Source of the DNA: Larix kaempferi
Lineage: Eukaryota; Streptophyta; Pinopsida; Pinales; Pinaceae
Reading direction: 5' to 3'
NCBI GenBank assembly: GCA_027924585.1
Contig: BSBM01000965.1
Coordinates: 1,736,001 to 1,800,000, forward strand
Length of the DNA stretch: 64,000 bases
This document shows, in pieces, positions 55,961 to 64,000 of this stretch. Position 1 is the first letter of the stretch. Each line of letters opens with the position of its first letter. The position numbers and the translations under genes were made by a program. The notes below the pieces were generated by a model. It ran no database searches and was not told the DNA's origin. It saw only the letters and a program-made list of their open reading frames with translations.

Positions 55961-58743
55961 GAGCAAACATCTTGTTATGATTCTCTTCCTCTTTCTAAGA
56001 GAATCTTCTAGCCATGAGCCTTCTATATTTTGTTTGATTTGTAAATCTTCTTGTTGAACATTTATCACTTATTCGGTGTTCATTATTCTTCATGATCTTT
56101 CCTACAAAACAAAATTAAGTACATGATTAGTAATACTTCATAATCATGAAATCATGTTGACATGATAACCTATTATGCATACAGATATCATTTACATAGT
56201 TATGCAACTATCTTGACCAATACTTTGGCACAACACTTTCCCATATCCTGTATGCATACAGTGGCTATCTAGATACCTTCCATCTCTACCAGAACATACT
56301 ATCAAGAGTGTGCACAGCTCTCAGCATGTCAGCAAAGAGGTTTCATTCTAGACAAGCAACAATGGAATGTTTGTCCAACTTACCAATCATATGCATATTA
56401 GTAGTATACTGTTCAATGCTCTATGAATGTTTACACTCAGCATCATATATTCTTATGCATACAACCTATTACAGGAAATATCATTTACTATTTCAAATAA
56501 AAACTCAAATACTTATCTTTTATGTTTGTGTGGTTTCCTCCCGCTTGATCTTCTGTATGTCTTTTGAACTTCTATTCATTCTGTACCACTGTGCATGCTC
56601 AAGTGTGCACTAGTGTCATCCTCATGATCTCATACACAAACATACATTCATTAGTATATTCTCAAAACATTCTAATTCTAAATAATCTTGAATATGTATA
56701 GTCATGATCATTATTATTTAGGGTTTCAAGGAAGTCTTCTTTTACTCATGCATATTCTTGTTTGATCATAGTACTCTTCTGGTTAGTTAATCAAGATAAG
56801 AGATATAATGTGCATAAACCCTTGATTAACTTTATTAATAAGCATAACCAATCATACCAAGTATACTTATATAGGGGATCCTAACACAAGGTAAGATTAT
56901 AACTTAACATAGGAAAACATACCTGGATTAGTATACCTACTTAGTTATGTACAACATACCTAAACAATCTCTTCAATGATTTAGAGATCCTGAGCTAGAA
57001 CCTGCATGTCTCATAGCTTAAGCATAATATATCAAAGTCATACATACCTCGTAAGTAGAACAAAGATTATGGATGAGTCTTTGTCTTCATGTGGAACTTG
57101 ATTTGTCTTTCGTGATGTACCTGAATCTTGTTAGCAGACAACATCAACCTCACACAACACCATAATGCATTAGTACAATCATAAAGCCCTAATCAATGAA
57201 TGTCTTCGATCATTCACATGCATTCATACTGTTACTAGGGTGATAAGATAAGTCTAACATTAATCAAGAGTGTACTAACAAATAATATGAAGACAAACAC
57301 ATTATGAATTTAATCAGGAATCAGATTTCAAGACATACCTGAACCTCCTTGAGTCATACTTGTCGAGACTTCTTGTAGTCTTCTTATGTAAGGCCTTAGC
57401 CTCAACTCCCCCTGAAACTTGATTTGGAGCTTGATTAGGGTTTGCTAGAGAAACCCTAAAAAATCAATCTTTGACTTTCACACTTCTGAATGGATGGAAG
57501 GATGTGTCTTGCTAAGCTGATCAAACTAGCATACTTCAATTTTGAAATCTCCAAAATTTGACCCCTCAAAATTGCCTTCGAAACTTCTGGATCTTCTGGA
57601 CAGGAACCCGAAATAGGGTTTGATGAAGCCCACCTTTCTGTCCAATCAAAAATTTCTATCCAAGGTTCTAACTCTTATTTTTTTGAGGAGCTTCCAGCCG
57701 TGGTTACAGACTTCAAAAATTCCAACTTTTGCTGAAGCCCTAATTTTCCATCTTTCTGATCAAAATCCTGAGCTAGGGTTTAATCAAGACCGGTCTTCTA
57801 CCCAACCAAAAAATTCGATCTTGGTCTCTAAATTTCAATTTTCTTGAGTAGCATTCAGCCATGGATTCCGATTCCAAAAATTCTAACTTTCTCCGAAACC
57901 CTAAATTCCGGAAGCCATGAATAAAGGTGCTCCAAAAATAATTTTGTTTTGACAGAAATATGTACCTGATTGTTTTTGCTATAACTCCGAAATTTTCACT
58001 TCACAGGGTCTGAAATTTTTTTTTGCAGTAGCCTGACCTGTCATCTTTCCATCCTGATAGGTCTGACCTCAATTGGATTTTCTGAGAGAGAGTTATGCCA
58101 AATGTCGCAACGTGGCCTGTTTTGGGATAATACAGGAGACTGAAATTGTACGGCATGCCACGTGTCACTGTTTGAACTTCGGCCTCTGAAAACTTTTCCT
58201 GAGATAGCTTGCTCTGTTTTCTTTCCATCCTGATAGGTCTGACCTCAATTGGACTCTATGAGATAGAGTTATGCCAAGTGTCGCAACGTGACCTGTTTAT
58301 GGGATAAATCAGGAGAGCGAACTTGTACTGCGTGCCACGTATCACTGGTTCTGCTTCGGCCTCTTAAAACGTTTCCTAAGATAGTACAGTATATGTACTA
58401 CTTGTCACCTTTTACGAAATTTCATTTGGAGCTTCCTAGCCCAAGTTATGACCTTTTTTCCTAGGTCACCTAATTTTGACTGAGATCTGGAAGAGGCAGA
58501 AACCCTAACGTGTACTGATCATAACTTACAAAGTACAACGAATTTGAGGGTGCCCTTTGGACACAAGATACCTGGAGATGTTATCTACGACCTGTAGAGG
58601 TTTCAGATCCTGAACCTTCACCAAAATGTATTTATAGTGAAAGTTCCACGATGACTGGTTTTTGATATATAAAACCCTAACCTTCAAATTGTCGTAAGTA
58701 AAGCAAGTGTCGTAAGTGCCATACCTTGCCTTCCTTCAGTTTA
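55961..58743 (-). other. Element J leader, homologous to the element D leader
   Basis: No long frame. On the minus strand conserved segments alternate with GTATGT...AG stretches. One exon-like segment reads EAKALHKKTTRSLDKYD, then GTATGTC at about 57339; a second ends TTACGAG before GTATGTATG near 57045; a third ends before GTATGTTG near 56960. Near 58000-58500 there are two repeats of a ~170-bp unit (CCATCCTGATAGGTCTGACC at 58049 and 58226). Confidence 0.55.
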
Positions 58744-58755
58744 GCTCTGATACCA
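58744..58755 (-). promoter_or_regulatory. PBS of element J (tRNA-iMet type)
   Basis: The minus strand reads TGGTATCAGAGC directly after the LTR end TTTTAACA. Confidence 0.95.
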
Positions 58756-59359
58756 TGTTAAAATTCAATATGATAAGACAAAAAATAGCAGCATTACATT
58801 CCATTTCACAATAATAGCATATACAGGATCACTGAAGAAACAACAAGCATAGCATAAACACAAGAGACACAGATTTATCCTGGGAAACCCTCATGGGGTA
58901 GAAAACCCAGTAAAGCTTCCTCAATATAAATGACCAGCAATATACAAAGATGCAAACCAAAGACATGAACTCCTCCTCCACCATAGCAGACCTCTCCTCC
59001 ACAAGTGCGCTACTCTCAAGTGAGTGTGTGTATCAAATGAGGAACATACCTCCTCTATTTATACACTACTCTGACATATCTTTTACACAAGTACATGTAG
59101 GTTCGTATTTAACCATTAGGTTAAATACCCTCTTATAACTGACTGGGCCAACCCCACTAGGGTGTTCTAACAACCCTTTGACCCACATAACACATACAGG
59201 GCCGACCCCCACTAGGGAAGTCTATTAACCCAAGTTACCACATTCCGACGGAGGAATAAACATCTCCGGATATACAATAAGATCTTTATGGAGGAATGAA
59301 ACATCTCCGGAATAATAAAGTACAAATATAATATTCTTTGAAGTTACAATATTTCAACA
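58756..59359 (-). repeat. 5' LTR of element J
   Basis: 604 bp with TATA box TATAAATA on the minus strand (59056-59063), followed on the right by CCTTC. Confidence 0.94.
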
Positions 59360-59545
59360 CCTTCAACTTTATTCAATCCTCTGCTTCCTTTTTCTACGCG
59401 AATTATACCTATCATATTGTTTGTTTCTCTTGCACTGATCATACTGGAGCTCGTCCTCTATCTATGACTAGGGTTTGAATTGAGCCTTGAGTTATTCCTA
59501 ACAATGTTTCCTCTTCTTGTCCTATATTTTCCTCTTTCTCAATCT

Positions 59546-59916
59546 TTAATGCTTCCCTCTTATTTTCTTGCAGTTTGTTGTGGTTCCTTTCTGCACAAAG
59601 CTCCTTCTACAACATTTATTATTTTCTTGATTGTATATTGTCTCATTTATGCCTGTGTAAGTCTTTAAGCTTTCCTTTATCTTATGTGACCTTTCTTGAA
59701 CATCCATTATCAATATACCAGTGATCCTTATGCAAGGCCATATTTCATTCTTCTTGGCATTGTTGTTTTGCTCTTTTTCTGCCAAATCTTTATATGATAT
59801 TTGTAGTAGAAGGAACTTTTGGTTTCATCCTGGTGCATAGTTATTGACTGGATTTTGCAGTCTCGAGCTTTATGACCATAGTTGTGACATTGATAGCATT
59901 CGATGCCCATTTCCAA
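59546..59916 (-). pseudogene. Element H gag zinc knuckle and protease stub (copia)
   Basis: The minus strand from 59916 gives MGIECYQCHNYGHKARDC, a CX2CX4HX4C zinc knuckle of copia gag. In another frame, around 59690-59740, HWYIDNGCSRKVT is readable, close to the copia protease active site (DxGC, with Asn for Ser), followed by a stop. A frameshift thus separates gag from protease. The sequence downstream continues at 52227 after removal of J with an acidic/Ser-rich linker. Gag would bind RNA and the protease would process the polyprotein; both are dead here. Confidence 0.75.
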
Positions 59917-59942
59917 GAGTGTTACACCTAAATATTTCCATC

Positions 59943-61113
59943 CTAGAGTTTAGTGTAAACATCCCTAAAGTTTATGTGACTAGGAAGTCCAATTGGAAGA
60001 ATTGGTGACCCTTTACCTAGAAATTTAGTTGGGTCATTGCAAGTTGATCTCTGCCAAATTGCGACGAGATTGATCATCCCAGGTTGTCTCCTTACAAGCT
60101 GCAACGATGCCACATACCCCCATTTTGCATCTTGCAATGACCTCACCTGTCGCTTATTGTCCTCACACAACTTACGATGATGTCAGTTAATATGGATAAA
60201 AGGAATCTTCGAGCGATTTCTCGAAGGAGGATAACTTGGATCCCTATCCCTAACTTATAGGTTGAGCTGTCATTCAGTTCCTAAATAATTTGGAAGATCC
60301 CTTAGTCCTCTCCCACTAATCCTCAACTCATTTCTATCCTCCTTGTCCTATTTATATGAGGTTCCTCTTCCCTCCAAAGGGAGGAAGTCTATAGTATCTA
60401 TATGCTGGTGAAATTAGCTTAGGAGAGGTCTCTACTCATCCCTTGAGAGATCCATACTTCTTTTGGAGGCTTTGGCATTGGCTTGGTTGGAGAAGGAATT
60501 CTATGTTAAGTCTTGGTTGTAATCACTTCCTTCTATGTACTTTCACTTATTATACAGTAATATAAATGCTTTCCACCAAATATCATTGCATTGATGATGT
60601 TTTGTGTAGTTCGCCTGCTTAACTGCTTACTTAGATCTATTATTGTGTAGTTGCATTTTACTAATTGTGTTGTTCTGTGTTGTCTTGACAGTTTTTGTTG
60701 CTGAGATCTGAAGACCATCAGGCTTGGGACAAACATCAAGGAGAAAGGATCAACGATCTAAAAGGTAAAGCATCTAGCTACTCAATCTCTAATTATATCT
60801 AGGAAAGTTATTCTATATTCTGTCCTATTTGTTCTAGTCTTAAATTAAGCTAGGGAGATCAAGCCTCGAGTCCGCTCTTCATAGATTGTCCATCAAACAA
60901 ATCTAGAGACCATACTAGGGAAGGATTACATGCATTGTTGTGTTAAGTTTTCAGTTTGAAAGTCTTTTCTATGATTTCTTTATGAGCCATTTCTTTTGTC
61001 TCGTTAGCCATTTCACCACCAGATCTTGTTAGATCTAGTCTTTTGATTTCCTTAAAGTCTGTATGTTTTATTTTCAAATCCTTTGGTTGATCACATTTGG
61101 ATATCTATTCATC
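59943..61113. other. Unassigned DNA between elements H and K
   Basis: No known protein motif. It contains a TATA-like TCCTATTTATATGAG near 60348 and LTR-like features. A block with TG...CA ends (59919-60689) lacks a target duplication. A minus-strand frame at 59943-60170 (RRQPGMINLVAIWQRSTC) is not recognised. Confidence 0.35.
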
Positions 61114-63135
61114 TGTAATGTCCCTTGTTAGGAATTGTATTAAAATGGCAATTTTTAACTTTTTTCCCTAGTTTGACCTTTGACTAGTTTTGAGCTCTAG
61201 GTCCCCAAATTGCTCCAATTGTTCCCAAATCTTCTGAGAAGGTATATAGATGATTTTAGAACATAAATATGTATTTTAGGGATTATTTTGTACCTTTAAA
61301 ATACTTTTTCAAATCCTCTTTCAATTCTAGCCAATGTATGGAACTTTACTAGTGATTTCCCTTTGACTAGTATTGGTCTCTAGGTCTCAAATTGACTCAA
61401 AATCCCTTCAAATATTCAAGGAAGGTGTATGAATGATATTATTACTTGAATATGATGTTTAGGGATGAAATATGGCCACCAAAAGACCTCTGTAAACTCT
61501 CTTAAAATTCTGGACCAAGTATGCAATTTTACTAGTAATTTGGGGTTCAGATCCCCTTGGGGTAAGTACTGAAAATGGCTTCCCAAATGCCTCCAAAGCC
61601 ACTCAAATTTATGAACATAGGTATGTATTGTGTTATGTATGTTATTAAGGTCTCATATGCACCATTAATTTTTTATTAAAACTGTTCTCACCCTCTCCCA
61701 TTCAACTGCAAAAATCCCCAATTCGACCCTTGGGGAAATGACACTATTTCACCTCCCAATACAACTAAACTGAGTAAAAATGCTTCAAATGCTCAAGTAT
61801 AGTACATGAAACTTTTATAATACATCCATGGAATTATATTTATCACAAATATATCATATAATTATCCATTCATTCGAAATCATCAGTATTACATTGATTC
61901 ACAACAAGGTAGTGGGGAAATGACACTGTTCTTTCATTAAAATTGAGATTTATACATTTGTACTCAGAATTTTGACCTAAAAATTCCTGGAGATGAATAA
62001 AAGAGTATTTAATTCCTATTACAAAATAAATGGTGCATTATAAGCTCCCCCAAAGAGTACAATATCTCACCAAAAACGCCCTCCCTCAAGGATCGAGAAT
62101 ATGCCATCAAAAATGGAAATGGTTGAAGGAGTGAGTTGCAATAGAAGAAACCATGAGATGCCCTGTAGCTTACACCTACAAATAAATAATCCATTAAAGC
62201 TCCAAATGAAAGGTCTGAATGGCCTTTCCAGTTACCAACTTGGATGGGAATCTTTCACCCTCGAAATTGGCTAAGGCAAGCAACTAGTCATCCACTAGCT
62301 CTCCCTCTTCACAAATGCAATTGCAAATTATACAAATGATCAAAATCTCTTCCCATACTTCATTTCTACATTTTATAACCAACATTAGCCTTCTAAGGGT
62401 TGAAATCCTCTCAATAGATTCAATAGATTTCCATTTAGGAAATATTCCACATTTGCCACTTGTCTCCTAGTTCCAACCTTCCATCTTCTCCCAAATTCGA
62501 TTTAGAGTCTCTTTGGCTTCTCCAACTCCAAAATTTACCTTCTTTGAGACTATTTTTGGTGCTTACATGTCATAGTGGTTAGATTTCAGAGGTCAGGTCT
62601 GCAATTTGTCATAGTTGTCATAGATGCTCCATCATTGGTGTCATAGGGGCTAGGGAATCTAGCCCAAGTGTCCACAAACTTTCACTTTGACTCTTTATCT
62701 TCCATGGAGGTTACCAATCCTTCCCAATTAGACCTAATATGCTCAATGAAATGTGTTATGACTTACCAACTCACCCAAGAGTGTTCACATTTTCATTAAT
62801 TCAAATTTGCAAAAGAGAGATACCATGTGTTATGAAAAATCAAGCTAGTGTGGGTCCCACATCCTCCATATGTCTCCAAAACCATTTGTCACCTAGGATT
62901 TCTCTTGAATTTCTTTATTCACTCTATTTATTAAATACTTGAACCCTTCTAATGTCTAAACATCATTTATTATCCCCCTTATTCCAAATCCCAAAGCTTC
63001 CACCCCAAGCCTAGGAAACTAGTCATTTTCCTCCTTGGCAATTATTTGACCCTTAACACCAATTTTACAAACTCTAATGAATATGGATAATGTGATTAGG
63101 CCATTGTGACCCAATTCCAAATTTGAGACATGACA
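61114..63135 (-). repeat. 3' LTR of element K, ~2.0 kb
   Basis: On the minus strand it starts TGTCATGTCTCAAATTTGG and ends CAAGGGACATTACA. Diverged repeats with CCCTTTGACTAG and ACTTTACTAGTGATTT words lie at about 61170-61560. Confidence 0.72.
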
Positions 63136-64000
63136 AATCCTCCCTTCCAAATATTGCTTGTCCTCAAGCAATTTCAAACATGGGTGTTGAAGAACCTTCT
63201 TTCTGTATAATTCTTTGAAGTTGCCATTGAATTGCCAAACCTTGAGTCTTTGAGTTTCCATGAAGATTTTAGAAAGGAACCACCATGCTTGCTGCTGCAC
63301 TACTCTAATAAAAATCACTTTATTAAGTGGGAAATCCATCTCCCATACTTCTTGTTTCTCCCAAAAAATTGAAACCAATGAGATAAAAATTATTCCAGGG
63401 TCCCATTGCTTGTATTGCACCCCAACAATGAAGAGTGCTCTCCAACCCATACCATCAGATAAGATGATTCCTGGATCCCATTTTCTTGTATGCATTCTTC
63501 CAAGCATCATGAGTACAAAATATATATCATCAAAGTACATAACTATATACTGAAAATGTACATCAAGGAGGTGCTTCATCAAAGAATCATGAAAGTGCTT
63601 ATACCTCCAAGCAAGTAGACCACCATTTTCCAAGTGCATACAAGCTTCAAGTGACCAATCAAATCTACTCCAATGACATAGGTGAGGATCCCATGTCCTA
63701 TAATGCTGCTCCAAAAGGATGTGATATGCATCAAAATATTCAACCATGTATTCTTTCATCCAAGAAGTGAATGAAGAATCTCCACTAAAATCTGAACCAA
63801 ATAATGAGCAGAAAAAACAAGGAGACTTCAAATGACTCAAAGAAGTCTCACCCATACATCCATGAATGTGAGAATAATAAAGATGTAACAAAGTATGTGG
63901 CTTCCAACAAAAATGTTCTCCCATCTTAAATCTATTCACCCAAGTGTTGGATGAAGTTCCTCTAACATCAAATGAACCCAGTGTTGAGCAAGAAAAACCA
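63019..64000 (-). CDS. Element K repeat-rich ORF upstream of the PPT, 5' end outside window
   Basis: The minus-strand frame is open from the window edge to 63019, more than 320 residues, and ends inside the LTR. I do not recognise the protein. It has internal repeats. One motif, (F)xCSxxGS...GxSSxTxW, occurs twice: FSCSTLGSFDVRGTSSNTW at the edge and FFCSLFGSDFSGDSSFTSW about 60 residues later. A second motif, WDP(G/H), occurs three times (RTWDPHLC, RKWDPGII, KQWDPGII). The protein is rich in Trp, Phe, His and Met. It lies where some Ty3 elements carry an extra frame after integrase, but I see no signal peptide or clear membrane segment. It could also be a captured gene fragment. Confidence 0.55.
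   Translation of the reverse strand, partial: GFSCSTLGSFDVRGTSSNTWVNRFKMGEHFCWKPHTLLHLYYSHIHGCMGETSLSHLKSPCFFCSLFGSDFSGDSSFTSWMKEYMVEYFDAYHILLEQHYRTWDPHLCHWSRFDWSLEACMHLENGGLLAWRYKHFHDSLMKHLLDVHFQYIVMYFDDIYFVLMMLGRMHTRKWDPGIILSDGMGWRALFIVGVQYKQWDPGIIFISLVSIFWEKQEVWEMDFPLNKVIFIRVVQQQAWWFLSKIFMETQRLKVWQFNGNFKELYRKKVLQHPCLKLLEDKQYLEGRICHVSNLELGHNGLITLSIFIRVCKIGVKGQIIAKEEND
63136..63172 (-). promoter_or_regulatory. AGGA hairpin and PPT of element K
   Basis: An 8-bp perfect stem (ATTGCTTG with CAAGCAAT; + positions 63153-63160 and 63165-63172) encloses AGGA on the minus strand. After 17 nt including GGAAGGGAGGATT the LTR starts. The hairpin lies in the open frame and encodes LLEDKQ. Confidence 0.8.

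Larger units (their letters stand above)
52228..59359 (-). mobile_element. Element J: Ty1/copia element, 7.13 kb, defective, related to D
   Basis: Two 604-bp LTRs (52228-52831 and 58756-59359) with TSD CCTTC (52223-52227 and 59360-59364). The left LTR's outer TG-complement has mutated. A tRNA-iMet PBS abuts the right LTR and a PPT the left one, so it reads on the minus strand. Only RT/RNase H fragments remain. Leader and LTR share long similar segments with element D. LTR copies differ at about 16 of 604 sites. Confidence 0.95.
49095..60000 (-). mobile_element. Element H: copia-type relic, minus strand, split by element J
   Basis: The 3' LTR is 49095-50673, next to a PPT. Internal DNA is 50674-52227 and, after removing J, from 59365. 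Gag zinc knuckle and protease motifs are readable on the minus strand around 59700-59900. RT and integrase are missing. The distance between gag and PPT is only about 2 kb without J, so the body is heavily deleted. A 5' LTR was not found in the window. The right end is approximate. Confidence 0.65.
61114..64000 (-). mobile_element. Element K: Ty3-type LTR element, minus strand, runs off the window
   Basis: The 3' LTR is 61114-63135. A PPT and AGGA hairpin lie at 63136-63172. An open frame extends to the window end. The element's pol and 5' LTR would lie to the right. Candidate left target copy is TCATC (61109-61113). Confidence 0.75.

Noticed and set aside
59919-60689. Possible LTR with TGTTACACC start and TTGACA end
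   Set aside because: Flanks AAGAG and GTTTT do not match and there is no PBS or PPT beside it.
1-64000. Host protein-coding genes, tRNA or rRNA genes
   Set aside because: All coding signals found belong to retroelements. No tRNA cloverleaf or rRNA segment was noticed, though a dedicated scan (tRNAscan-SE, Infernal) was not possible.

Overview
This window looks like intergenic DNA from a vascular plant with a large, repeat-packed nuclear genome, probably a seed plant. I cannot name the species. I found no host gene, rRNA or tRNA. Nearly every base can be assigned to nested LTR retrotransposons, which I label A to K by position. Class calls come from protein motifs, primer-binding sites (PBS), polypurine tracts (PPT), TG...CA ends and 5-bp target-site duplications (TSDs) read from the sequence.

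Region 1 to 47540 is one nest. The oldest layer is B, a decayed minus-strand Ty3-type element. Its 3' LTR is partly visible at 11752-13226. Its 5' LTR is split into three pieces (22329-22665, 29745-30909, 46420-47540) by later insertions. Element A (1-11751, minus strand) is a Ty3 chromovirus with very long LTRs, inserted in B's 3' LTR. Element C (18027-21376, TSD GCACT) sits in B's internal region. Copia element D (22666-29739, TSD AAAAA) and element E (30910-46414, TSD AGTAT/AGTAC) both interrupt B's 5' LTR. E carries a solo LTR S (31943-33575, TSD ATAAT), a young element F (34478-44631, TSD GTAAT) and a 757-bp insertion X in its own 3' LTR.

Right of the nest are G (47541-49094), a decayed relative of F's 3' internal region, and H (from 49095, minus strand), a copia relic whose body is split by copia element J (52228-59359, minus strand, TSD CCTTC). 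K (from 61114, minus strand) is a Ty3-type 3' LTR followed by an open reading frame that runs off the window.

C and E belong to an unusual class with ~250-260 bp LTRs, a G-poor pyrimidine-rich leader, an AT-rich spacer and a single coiled-coil reading frame without pol; E also carries a zinc-ribbon segment resembling plant J-domain proteins. F has a long intact gag-protease frame with three zinc knuckles and no reverse transcriptase, and its two LTRs differ at only two sites, so it inserted recently and must have been mobilised in trans. D and J are related copia elements that keep only RT/RNase H remnants, followed by long minisatellite arrays.

Two structural signals stand out. First, a perfect or near-perfect hairpin with loop AGGA (AGTA in A) lies 16-18 nt from the 3' LTR in A, B, C, E and K, and at a sixth, unassigned PPT at 17378. 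The stem sequences differ but pairing is kept. Second, the minisatellites in D and J are arrays of short hairpins whose stems covary around nearly constant loops.
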